A DNA stretch of 14,220 nt from contig DHIQ01000006.1 of the NCBI GenBank assembly GCA_002403895.1, forward strand, positions 20,302-34,521. Direction: 5' to 3'. Below are positions 1-6,614 of the stretch, piece by piece (the stretch's first letter is position 1; every line of letters begins with the position of its first letter). Position numbers and translations under genes: made by a program. The stretch comes from Candidatus Neomicrothrix sp. UBA4742. GTDB lineage: Bacteria > Actinomycetota > Acidimicrobiia > Acidimicrobiales > Acidimicrobilacustridaceae. The notes beneath the pieces are model-generated. The model was not told where the DNA came from. It did no database searches and saw only the letters and a list, made by a program, of their open reading frames with translations.

Positions 1-611
1 TCGTGGGTCACGTAGATGAAGGTGGTGGCCAGCCGCCGGTGCAGGTCGACCAACTCGAGTCGGGTCTGGGCGCGGAGCTTGGCGTCGAGGTTGGACAGCG
101 GCTCGTCCATGAGAAATGCCGAAGGGCGGCTCACGATGGCTCGGGCCAGGGCCACCCGCTGGCGTTGTCCGCCGCTCAGCGCGGCCGGCTTGCGGCCCTG
201 CAGGTCGCTCAGTCCGAGGGTGCCGGCGGCCTCCGACACCCTCGTGTCACGCTCGGCCTTGGTCAGCTTGCGCGACTCGGTCTCGCCCTCGATGGCGAAC
301 TTGCGGGTCATGAGCGGGGACTCGATGTTCTTGGCCACCGTCATGTGGGGATAGAGCGCGTAGCTCTGGAACACCATCGAGACGTCGCGGTCCTTGGCCT
401 CCACGTCGTTGACCACGCGGTCGCCGATGCGGAGGGTTCCCTCGGTGATGGCGTCGAGGCCGGCCACCATGCGCAGGGCCGTGGTCTTGCCGCATCCCGA
501 AGGACCGAGGAGGACCATGAACTCCTCGTTGAGGACCTCGAGGCTGAGGTCGTCGACCGCGACGACTTCGTCGTAGCGCTTGGTGGTGCCTTCGAAGACC
601 ACCTCGCTCAT
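1..611 (-). CDS. Sugar-type ABC transporter ATPase (UgpC/MsmK/MalK-like), 3' end cut by window edge
   Basis: This is the nucleotide-binding subunit of a carbohydrate ABC importer, acting at the inner face of the membrane. 203 complete codons are present. Visible motifs are Walker A GPSGCGKT (residues 36-43), the Q-loop with Q82 in [12 protein letters not shown], signature LSGGQ (145-149), Walker B LMDEP (D169, E170), D-loop SNLDAKLR, and the switch histidine H203, which falls at the last full codon. The Q-loop wording and SNLDAKLR are typical of the CUT1 MalK/UgpC group. The regulatory OB-like C-terminal domain (usually about 130 more residues) lies outside the window. ATG at 611 is chosen because GGAGG (619-623) sits 7 bases upstream. 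A short charged insertion (about residues 105-122) separates the Q-loop and signature regions. The gene is divergent from the GH3 enzyme. Its permeases and binding protein are not in the window, so the substrate is unknown; a glycoside is an inference from the neighbour. Confidence 0.95.
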   Translation of the reverse strand, partial: MSEVVFEGTTKRYDEVVAVDDLSLEVLNEEFMVLLGPSGCGKTTALRMVAGLDAITEGTLRIGDRVVNDVEAKDRDVSMVFQSYALYPHMTVAKNIESPLMTRKFAIEGETESRKLTKAERDTRVSEAAGTLGLSDLQGRKPAALSGGQRQRVALARAIVSRPSAFLMDEPLSNLDAKLRAQTRLELVDLHRRLATTFIYVTH

Positions 612-670
612 GCCCAAGCCTCCACGGGCCAGAGGCTAGGGCGCCCTGATGTCCCGTGGGCTCATCTGTG

Positions 671-720
671 GTTCTGGCGACGATCTGGCCCCCCCGGCGG
701 CACCGAATCGTCGCCAGTAC
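671..720. promoter_or_regulatory. Large inverted repeat in the divergent promoter region, candidate operator
   Basis: GTTCTGGCGACGAT (671-684) and ATCGTCGCCAGTAC (707-720) are inverted copies. Eleven consecutive bases pair perfectly (674-684 with 707-717), then one mismatch and two further pairs. The 22-base spacer is C/G-rich. The repeat sits between two divergent genes, an ABC sugar ATPase starting at 611 and a GH3 enzyme starting at 762. It could be a paired operator for one regulator controlling both directions. It could instead be a hairpin in RNA if transcription from either side starts beyond it. The regulator itself is not in the window. Confidence 0.5.
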
Positions 721-748
721 AGGACGGGGCGCCGGAGGGCGGAGCGAA

Positions 749-754
749 TAGGTT
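749..754 (+). promoter_or_regulatory. Possible -10 element of a leaderless promoter for the GH3 gene
   Basis: TAGGTT fits the actinobacterial TANNNT -10 pattern and ends 7 bases before the A of the ATG at 762, so transcription could begin at the start codon. No Shine-Dalgarno lies within 15 bases of that ATG; the nearest GGAGG is at 734-738, too far to serve it. No good -35 hexamer is visible. The assignment is inference from spacing only. Confidence 0.3.
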
Positions 755-761
755 GGCGGCC

Positions 762-2903
762 ATGGCCGATCTGTTCGTTGAGGCCGCCGAGCGGGTTGCC
801 GCCGGTGCCGACCACCACGTCGAAGCCCGCGCCTTGGTGGCCCAGATGATGCCGGACGAGAAGCTGGGCTGTCTGGACGGTGACACGCCGTTCTGGCCCG
901 GCATCGTCGACATGACGGGCGCTGGGTATCGCGAGCACGCGTGGCCGGCGGCGCGGGTGGAGCGGCTGGGCATCCCCGGCATCGCCTTCAGTGACGGCCC
1001 TCGGGGCTGTGTGGTAGGCAGCGCCACCGCCTTCCCGGTGTCGATGGCACGGGGGGCGACGTTCGACCCTGAGCTGGAGGAGCGGGTGGGTGACGCCATT
1101 GGCGCCGAGTTGGCGGCGCGGGGAGCGACCTACACCGGCGCCGTGTGCATGAACCTGTTGCGTCACCCGGCCTGGGGGCGAGCCCAGGAGACCTACGGGG
1201 AGGATCCTCACCATGTCGGTGAGCTGGCCGCGGCGTTCACCCGGGGGCTGCAGCGCCACGTGCTCGCTTGCATGAAGCACTTCGCCCTGAACTCCATGGA
1301 GAACGCTCGGTTCACGGTGGATGTGACCGTCGGTGAGCGGGCGCTGCACGAGGTGTACCTGCCCCATTTCAAGCGGGTGGCCGACGAGGGCGTGGCCAGC
1401 GTCATGAGCGCCTACAACTCGGTCAACGGCGAGTGGTGCGGCGAGAACCGGACCCTGCTCATCACCATCCTGCGCGAGGAGTGGGGGTGGGACGGGTTCG
1501 TCACCTCTGACTTCATCTTCGGGTTGCGCGACCCGGCCAAGTCGGTCGGGGCCGGGCTCAACATCGAGATGCCGTTCCGTCAGCTGCGGGCCACCGCGCT
1601 GCCCGGCGCCCTGGATGACGGCTCGGTGGCCGAGGCCGACGTGGATGCCCGGGTGGCCGAGACGGTGGCCACCCTGTTGCGCTTCTGGCCCGTCATCGAG
1701 GGGCCGCCCCCCGACGTGGGCGTGGTGGCGAGCGTGGCCCACCGCCGGCTGGCGCGGGAGGTGGCCCAGCGCTCGATCGTGCTGCTGCGCAATGACGGCC
1801 AGCTCCTACCGGTGGACCCGGCGAGCCTGCGCCGGGTGGCCGTGGTGGGCTCGTTGGCGACGGTGGCCAACCTGGGCGACGGCGGGTCCAGCGACGTGCA
1901 CCCCACCGAAGTGGTGACGCCTCTCGACGGTCTGCGGGCCGGGTTGGGGGGCGTCGAGGTGGTGCACACCGATGGCGACCTGTCGGTGGTCGACGGAGCC
2001 GATCTGGTCGTCGTGGTGGTGGGGCTGACGAAGGCGGACGAGGGCGAGTACCTCGACGGGACTGCGGCGGCGGCGCTGGCGCCCTTGTTCCCCCCGGCCG
2101 ACGATCCGGTGGTGGGTCGGGGGGCGGAGCTGCCCGAGTTCACCCGTCACCCCAGCCCCGCCCCGGCCGAGGAGCGGATGGCCCCGGGTGGCGATCGCCG
2201 CACCCTGCGACTCCATCCGGAGGACGAGAACCTGATCGCCGCCGTGGCCGCCCGGAACCCGAACACGGTGGTCGTCGTCATGGGCGGCAGCGCGGTGGTG
2301 ATGCCCTGGGTTGAGGCCGTTCCCGCGACCCTGTTGGTCTGGTACCCGGGCATGGAGGGCGGCCACGCCCTGGCAGATGTGTTGACCGGCCGGGCCGAAC
2401 CGGGTGGGCGCCTGCCCTTTGCCATCCCGAGCGACGAGTCACACCTGGTGCCCTTCGATCCCGATGGCACCCGCGTAACCTACGGCCTGTTCCACGGGCA
2501 GTGGCTGCTCGACCAGCACGAGCGGGAGCCGGTGTTCCCCTTCGGCTTCGGGTTGGGCTATACCGACTTCGAGGTGATCGAGGCCCGGGTCGAAGCGGTG
2601 GGGCCCGACTGGCTGGTGGAGGCCACGGTCGCCAACGTGGGACCGCGAGCAGGCTCGACCGTCGTGCAGGTCTACGCCGGGCTCCCGGCTTCGCATTACG
2701 AGCGGCCGCGGCGGCGGCTGGTGGGCTTCGCCCGGGTGGAGCTGGTACCGGGTGAGGAGCGCACCGTGGCGCTGCGATGCTCGCTCGACGGTCTGCGGGT
2801 ACGCGAGGCGGGCGGATGGGTGACCGAGCCCGGCCACTATCACCTCGACGTGGGGCTGCAGGCCAATGATCCCGACCGGGTGGAGCTGTCGGTCGACATC
2901 TGA
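762..2903 (+). CDS. Glycoside hydrolase family 3 beta-glucosidase-like enzyme (713 aa)
   Basis: A GH3 retaining glycosidase that removes terminal beta-linked sugars. The N-terminal barrel carries SDGPRG (D78), the WGRAQETYGEDP segment, KHF (K172-H173) and the nucleophile context FVTSDF, giving D250 as catalytic nucleophile. The second alpha/beta domain contains EGE, where E429 is the likely acid/base, followed after an insertion by GDRRTLRL (from G477). The C-terminal fibronectin-III-like domain (about 619-700) includes VANVG and VQVYAG. Most GH3 beta-glucosidases have SDW at the nucleophile; here it is SDF. A proline-rich insertion of about 45 residues (431-476) is unusual. No signal peptide is visible, so the enzyme is probably cytoplasmic and acts on imported substrate, matching the divergent sugar ATPase. 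The open frame continues upstream, but ATG 762 is the first start that suits the family and the leaderless promoter. Exact sugar specificity cannot be read. Confidence 0.93.
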   Translation: MADLFVEAAERVAAGADHHVEARALVAQMMPDEKLGCLDGDTPFWPGIVDMTGAGYREHAWPAARVERLGIPGIAFSDGPRGCVVGSATAFPVSMARGATFDPELEERVGDAIGAELAARGATYTGAVCMNLLRHPAWGRAQETYGEDPHHVGELAAAFTRGLQRHVLACMKHFALNSMENARFTVDVTVGERALHEVYLPHFKRVADEGVASVMSAYNSVNGEWCGENRTLLITILREEWGWDGFVTSDFIFGLRDPAKSVGAGLNIEMPFRQLRATALPGALDDGSVAEADVDARVAETVATLLRFWPVIEGPPPDVGVVASVAHRRLAREVAQRSIVLLRNDGQLLPVDPASLRRVAVVGSLATVANLGDGGSSDVHPTEVVTPLDGLRAGLGGVEVVHTDGDLSVVDGADLVVVVVGLTKADEGEYLDGTAAAALAPLFPPADDPVVGRGAELPEFTRHPSPAPAEERMAPGGDRRTLRLHPEDENLIAAVAARNPNTVVVVMGGSAVVMPWVEAVPATLLVWYPGMEGGHALADVLTGRAEPGGRLPFAIPSDESHLVPFDPDGTRVTYGLFHGQWLLDQHEREPVFPFGFGLGYTDFEVIEARVEAVGPDWLVEATVANVGPRAGSTVVQVYAGLPASHYERPRRRLVGFARVELVPGEERTVALRCSLDGLRVREAGGWVTEPGHYHLDVGLQANDPDRVELSVDI

Positions 2904-2926
2904 GTGGCCCCGCCGCAACGCCGAAG

Positions 2927-3694
2927 TCAGAGGACCTTGGAGAGGAACGCCTTGGTCCGCTCGTGTTGAGGGTTGGTCAGCACCTCGCGGGGTTTGCCGG
3001 CTTCGACCACCACGCCGCCGTCCATGAACACGATGGCGTCGCCGACCTCACGGGCGAAGCCCATCTCGTGGGTTACCACGATCATGGTCATGCCGTCCTC
3101 GGCCAGGGCCCGCATGACGTCGAGCACCTCACCCACCAGCTCGGGGTCGAGGGCGGAGGTGGGCTCGTCGAACAACATGAGCTTGGGCTGCATGGCCAGG
3201 GCCCGGGCGATGGCGACACGCTGTTGCTGGCCGCCGGAGAGCTGGGCCGGATAGTTGTCGGACTTCTCTTTCAGCCCCACTCGGTCGAGCAGCTTCTTGG
3301 CCCGCTCACGAACGGTCGCCTTGGCCTCGCCCCTGACCCGACATGGTGCCTCCATGACGTTGCCCAGCACGGTCATGTGGGGGAACAGGTTGAAGGCCTG
3401 GAACACCATGCCGATCTCCTGGCGCTTCTGGCACACCTCTTTGTCCTTCAGCTCGTACAGCTTGTCGCCCTTCTGGTGGTAGCCGACCAGCTCGCCATCG
3501 ACCGACAGGCGCCCGCCGTCGATCTTCTCCAGGTGGTTGATGCACCGGAGGAACGTCGACTTGCCTGAGCCCGAGGGTCCCACCAGGCAGAACACGTCCT
3601 TGGGGGCGACCTCGAGGTCGATGCCCTTGAGCACCTCGAGGCGCCCGAAGCTCTTGTGGACGGACTCAGCCTTGACCATCGCCGTCATCGTCAT
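2927..3694 (-). CDS. Polar amino-acid ABC transporter ATPase (GlnQ/HisP-like, 255 aa)
   Basis: Energises a polar amino-acid importer together with the two genes upstream of it. Motifs are Walker A GPSGSGKS (39-46), Q99 in [14 protein letters not shown], signature LSGGQ (152-156), Walker B LMLFDEP (D176, E177), D-loop TSALDPEL and switch H209 in VVTHEMGFA. The phrase [10 protein letters not shown] and the length are typical of the PAAT family (GlnQ, HisP, GltL). A charged insert (about 71-90, [17 protein letters not shown]) before the Q-loop is a common variation among actinobacterial members. The start ATG (3694-3692) overlaps the permease stop as ATGA, giving translational coupling; ATGs at codons 3 and 6 have no better ribosome site. 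The gene ends 23 bases from the convergent GH3 stop, and no clear terminator hairpin with a T-run is visible there. The amino acid carried is unknown. Confidence 0.96.
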   Translation of the reverse strand: MTMTAMVKAESVHKSFGRLEVLKGIDLEVAPKDVFCLVGPSGSGKSTFLRCINHLEKIDGGRLSVDGELVGYHQKGDKLYELKDKEVCQKRQEIGMVFQAFNLFPHMTVLGNVMEAPCRVRGEAKATVRERAKKLLDRVGLKEKSDNYPAQLSGGQQQRVAIARALAMQPKLMLFDEPTSALDPELVGEVLDVMRALAEDGMTMIVVTHEMGFAREVGDAIVFMDGGVVVEAGKPREVLTNPQHERTKAFLSKVL

Positions 3695-4620
3695 TTGTCC
3701 GGACCGCGCAGTGCGATCGCGCGAAGGCGCTGGAGCGGGGTGGGTGGCAACGATCGGCTGGAGCCCCGAGCAAAGCGTCGCTCGACGTAGTACTGACCCA
3801 CGGTGAGGATCGAGGTCATGAACAGATACCAGATGCTGGCCACCAACAGGAGCGGGATGACCTGGAACGTGCGCCCGGAGATGACCTGGGCTCTGAAGAA
3901 CAACTCGCCGTACCCCACTACGGAGGCCAACGACGAGGTCTTCAGCATGGAGATGGTCTCGTTGCCCGTCGGCGGGATGATCACCCGCATGGCCTGGGGC
4001 AACACGATGCGCCGCATTGAGCTCAAGCGGGTCATGCCCAGGGCCGAGGCGGCCTCGACCTGGCCTTCGTCGACCGACAGGATGCCGGCCCGGGCGATCT
4101 CGGCCATGTAGGCGGCTTCGTTCAACCCCAGCCCGAAACAGACGGCCACCAGTTGGGTGATCACGGTCTTGGGATCGTCGGTGATGAGCCAGCTCGGGCC
4201 GAAGGGGATGCCCAGGGAGATCGACTGCAGGACGCTGGGGATGGCGTACCAGAAGAAGATCTGGACGATGACGGGTGTGCCGCGGAAGAACCAGATGTAT
4301 ACCCAGGCCACTCCCGAGACGATGGGGTTGGCCGACAGGCGCATGACGGCCAGCACCACTCCGAAGACGATGCCCATCACCATGGCGATGATGGTCAACA
4401 TGATGGTGCGCTGCACGCCCTCCAGGATCTGGGAGCTGAACAGGTATTTCCCTACCACGTCCCACTGGAGCTTCGGGTTGGTGACGGCCCAATGCACCAA
4501 CTGGGCGACGAGGACCAGGATGATCGCCGCCGCCACCCAACGGCCGGGATGACGTACCGGTACGGCCCGAAGCGATTCGGGCCGTACCGGTACGTCAGGT
4601 GAAGAAACAGCGTCCGTCAT
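3691..4620 (-). CDS. Polar amino-acid ABC transporter permease (HisM/GlnP-like, 309 aa)
   Basis: Membrane-spanning subunit of the importer. Hydrophobic segments start at about residue 29 ([16 protein letters not shown]) and recur near 72-95, 105-125 and 160-175, and near the C-terminus. The EAA loop that docks on the ATPase is [18 protein letters not shown] followed by LGM, and [15 protein letters not shown] is a typical HisMQ continuation. The gene starts 11 bases after the binding-protein stop and ends in a 4-base overlap with the ATPase. There is no convincing Shine-Dalgarno at ATG 4620. A perfect 22-bp inverted repeat covers about codons 9-24. A GTG at about codon 29 would place that hairpin outside the coding region, but the segment [10 protein letters not shown] just before it resembles, from memory, the N-termini of related permeases, so I keep ATG 4620. 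The first codons include several A/T-ending ones (GCT, GTT, TCT, TCA, CCT, GTA), unlike the rest of the gene. Confidence 0.93.
   Translation of the reverse strand: MTDAVSSPDVPVRPESLRAVPVRHPGRWVAAAIILVLVAQLVHWAVTNPKLQWDVVGKYLFSSQILEGVQRTIMLTIIAMVMGIVFGVVLAVMRLSANPIVSGVAWVYIWFFRGTPVIVQIFFWYAIPSVLQSISLGIPFGPSWLITDDPKTVITQLVAVCFGLGLNEAAYMAEIARAGILSVDEGQVEAASALGMTRLSSMRRIVLPQAMRVIIPPTGNETISMLKTSSLASVVGYGELFFRAQVISGRTFQVIPLLLVASIWYLFMTSILTVGQYYVERRFARGSSRSLPPTPLQRLRAIALRGPDK
4550..4597. repeat. Perfect 22-bp inverted repeat with 4-base loop inside the permease 5' coding region
   Basis: Bases 4550-4571 and 4576-4597 are exact reverse complements over 22 bp, separated by GCGA. Each arm contains the 12-bp palindrome CGTACCGGTACG (4553-4564 and 4583-4594), so the structure is nested and both copies also form a direct repeat 30 bp apart. 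In the transcript it would make a very stable stem-loop 35 bases after the binding-protein stop codon. No T-run follows on the minus strand, so it is not a standard intrinsic terminator. In reading frame it encodes DVPVRP and AVPVRH on its two sides. Likely roles are a block to 3' exonucleases that favours the upstream binding-protein message, a brake on permease translation, or a protein-binding site. Confidence 0.9.
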
Positions 4621-4631
4621 GGTCGCTGGGG

Positions 4632-5540
4632 CTAGCTGATGGCGCCGTTGATCTGGAAGTTGGTGATGGCTCCGTCGGCGATGCCCCAGGTCTCGAGGAC
4701 CTGCTTGTAGGCACCCGTCGCCGCCAGCTTCTTGACGGCGCCGAGGAGGGCGTCAGTCAGGCCGGCGTACTCGGCGGTCTTGGGCACGGCGATGCCGTAG
4801 GGTTCGGTGCCGTAGGACTGGCCGATGACCTCGAAGGCGCCGTTGGAGATCTTGGCCTGGTACTCAGCCACCGGCGTGTCGAGCATGACCACGTCGACCC
4901 GACCGCTGGACAGAGCGGAGTTGGCGCCGCTCTGGTCGGGGAAGGCCTGGACATCGACCGCGGCCTTGCCGGCGTCAGTGCAGGTCTTCGATTGCGCGGT
5001 GGCATCGTCGAGCTGGACGGTCCCCTTCTCCACGCCGACCTTCTTGCCGCAGAGCGTGTCGAGCGAGGTGAGGTCCGGGTTCTTGCCCTGCTGCACCAGG
5101 AACGAGGTGCCGGCCTGGAAGTACGTGACCATGTCGACCGTCTGCTCACGCTCCTTGGAGTCGGTGAACGACGACATGCCGATGTCGTAGCGAGTGCCGA
5201 GGGCGGGGATGATGGTGTCGAAGCCGGCGTTCTGCACCTCGACCTTGACCCCGAGCACCTCGCCGATGGCGTTGCCCATGTCGACGTCCATGCCCTGCAC
5301 CGTGGTGCCGTCGTCCTTGAAGAACTCGTTCGGGGCATAGGAGGCATCAGCGGCCACGACGATCTTGCCGGCCGACTTGACCTTGGCCGGCAGCTTGTCG
5401 GCCAGCGCCTGATCGAAGGCGGTCGTCGCCGTCGTGGCCCCTCCCGACTTGGACGAGTCGCTGCTCTTGGAGCCGCAGGCGGCGGCGATGAGCATTGTGG
5501 CGAAAAGCACGACAACGATGCGGCTGGTAGTGGTGCGCAT
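4632..5540 (-). CDS. Extracellular solute-binding lipoprotein, family 3 (amino-acid ABC importer, 302 aa)
   Basis: Captures an amino acid outside the membrane and delivers it to the permease. The N-terminus is a lipoprotein signal peptide, with basic RTTTSR, a hydrophobic stretch, then LIAAAC with C22 as the lipid-modified residue, and a Ser/Thr/Gly-rich linker (23-42). The SBP_bac_3 fold is shown by KIVVAADASYAPNEF, GMDVDMGNAIGEVLG, FDTIIPAL, YDIGMSSFTDSKEREQTVDM and a second-lobe segment GKKVGVEKGTVQ. Two mature-region cysteines, in TLCGKK and SKTCTD, could form a disulfide. GGAGGGG at 5543-5549 sits just upstream of ATG 5540, a strong ribosome site unlike the weak ones of the two downstream genes, which suggests it is the most translated gene of the operon. 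It is the first gene of the importer operon, 78 bases after the preceding unknown gene, with candidate hairpins in that leader. Ligand identity cannot be read. Confidence 0.95.
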   Translation of the reverse strand: MRTTTSRIVVVLFATMLIAAACGSKSSDSSKSGGATTATTAFDQALADKLPAKVKSAGKIVVAADASYAPNEFFKDDGTTVQGMDVDMGNAIGEVLGVKVEVQNAGFDTIIPALGTRYDIGMSSFTDSKEREQTVDMVTYFQAGTSFLVQQGKNPDLTSLDTLCGKKVGVEKGTVQLDDATAQSKTCTDAGKAAVDVQAFPDQSGANSALSSGRVDVVMLDTPVAEYQAKISNGAFEVIGQSYGTEPYGIAVPKTAEYAGLTDALLGAVKKLAATGAYKQVLETWGIADGAITNFQINGAIS

Positions 5541-5555
5541 GACCCCTCCGAGGGA

Positions 5556-5587
5556 AATCGGCGTCAGGCCCGCCGGATTGGGCCGAC
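5556..5587 (-). promoter_or_regulatory. Two mutually exclusive hairpins in the binding-protein gene leader
   Basis: Stem B pairs 5563-5571 with 5580-5587 (GTCGGCCC with GGGCC-T-GAC in transcript sense, one bulged base). Stem A pairs 5556-5563 with 5571-5579 (AATCCGGCG with CGCCGATT in transcript sense, one bulged base). They share 5563 and 5571-region bases and cannot coexist. The Shine-Dalgarno at 5543-5549 follows and can itself pair weakly in CCCT-CGG-AGGG. Such alternatives arise easily in GC-rich DNA, so a regulatory role is speculative. Confidence 0.3.
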
Positions 5588-5618
5588 AGGATGGCCGAAG
5601 CGTAGTTGTTGACGCAGG

Positions 5619-6491
5619 TCACAACACGGCCCATGCCGCCAGGGCGTGATCGACGCCGTCGAGGACCTCGGCCGTCGCTACCGGTTCGAGATCGATGAGG
5701 AGGCTGGCGATGGGCGGGAACACGCCGAGCACCTCGCGGCTGAACATGCCGCTGTCCATCCACGAGGCCAACTCGGGGCTGACGCCGAAGCCGGTGAGGG
5801 TGCCCTCGCAGGCCAGGGTGCGGAGGCGATCCCAACCGAACTGACGGCTGATGATCTGCACCATCTCGATGAAACGGTGGGGCAACTCGGACGCCACACC
5901 GGGGTCGAGACGTAGTACGTGATCGACCGCGGGATGAGCCCGGATGGCCCCGTCCCAGCTCACCGAGCCCGGATCGGCCATGGACTCGACCAGCAGGCTC
6001 TCCACCCACATGAGGGCCCACAGCTGCCCCGGCCAGGCGTCAGGGGGTGGGGTGGTCAACCCCAGGGCCCGGCGGCAAGCATCGGGGAGGCGCCCTTCGT
6101 TGCCGAGGCCGAGGGCGACATCGGGAGGCTCGTCACCCCGGCGCAGGAGCGAGACGTGGTCACCCGAGCGACTCACCATCAGCCCGAGGCGGATGGCCTC
6201 GGGGGACTGGGCCGGATCGTCGAGGTGGCGGGCCTGGCCGGGCACGACCACGCCGAAAGCCCACCACTCGGGCGGGCAGGTGAAGCCGTAGAGGGCGCTG
6301 ACCGGGTTGTCCACCTCGAGAGCTTTCATCCCGACGTCGACCCCCTCCTGGTCGACCGCCAGCAGGCTGATGGCCACCGGGGCCAGATCGCCGGAGGCAT
6401 GGAGGTCGGCCTCCACCCGGCTGAGGATGGAGGTGAGCAGGTCGCGGTCGAGGGCGCGGGCGACGCGCCTGACGGTGGGTGAGGTCTTCAC
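5619..6491 (-). CDS. Protein of unknown function, 290 aa
   Basis: I do not recognise a family with confidence. The protein looks soluble: no signal peptide and no clear membrane helix. It begins with a charged N-terminus (MKTSPTVRRVARALDRDLL) and contains a tryptophan-rich stretch PPEWWAFGVVV near residue 75, a short basic motif SLLRRGDEPPD, PDAWPGQLWALMWVESLL near the middle, and a hydrophobic C-terminal part. Start is GTG 6491, supported by AGGAG (6500-6504) 8 bases upstream. Codon bias matches its neighbours, so it is a real gene. It lies 123 bases after the QxK-nuclease candidate and 78 bases before the amino-acid binding-protein gene, so it could be transcribed separately or with the importer. 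No catalytic motif is evident. The wording suggests a lineage-conserved housekeeping or regulatory protein, but this is a guess. Confidence 0.75.
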   Translation of the reverse strand: MKTSPTVRRVARALDRDLLTSILSRVEADLHASGDLAPVAISLLAVDQEGVDVGMKALEVDNPVSALYGFTCPPEWWAFGVVVPGQARHLDDPAQSPEAIRLGLMVSRSGDHVSLLRRGDEPPDVALGLGNEGRLPDACRRALGLTTPPPDAWPGQLWALMWVESLLVESMADPGSVSWDGAIRAHPAVDHVLRLDPGVASELPHRFIEMVQIISRQFGWDRLRTLACEGTLTGFGVSPELASWMDSGMFSREVLGVFPPIASLLIDLEPVATAEVLDGVDHALAAWAVL

Positions 6492-6537
6492 AGAGCGATC
6501 TCCTGGAACGGCCGCAGGGGCGGCTGGTGCGTTTCAG

Positions 6538-6558
6538 GCGATCGCTGCGGGGGATCGC
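6538..6558 (-). terminator. Weak hairpin after the DNA-modification operon, possible terminator
   Basis: GCGATC (6538-6543) and GATCGC (6553-6558) form a 6-bp stem with a 9-base loop in the 123-base gap downstream of the 345-aa gene. There is no T-run. It could slow transcription or be chance. The same gap also holds the ribosome site of the next gene (6500-6504). Confidence 0.2.
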
Positions 6559-6614
6559 AAACCCGGCCTCATCATGGTCCGACGGTGTGACAAGAACCAG
6601 GGGGGTGTTCCAGC

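Noticed and set aside
636..1742. Long minus-strand reading frame opposite the GH3 gene
   Set aside because: Histidine- and arginine-rich composition and lack of any domain mark it as a shadow frame of the GC-rich GH3 coding region.
2904..2926. Bidirectional terminator between the convergent GH3 and ATPase genes
   Set aside because: The gap is 23 bases and contains no inverted repeat of useful length.
5605..5625. Imperfect dyad GTTGTTGA / TCACAAC at the end of the 290-aa gene, a possible operator for the importer operon
   Set aside because: One arm has an extra base, it overlaps the preceding stop codon, and no clear promoter could be placed beside it.
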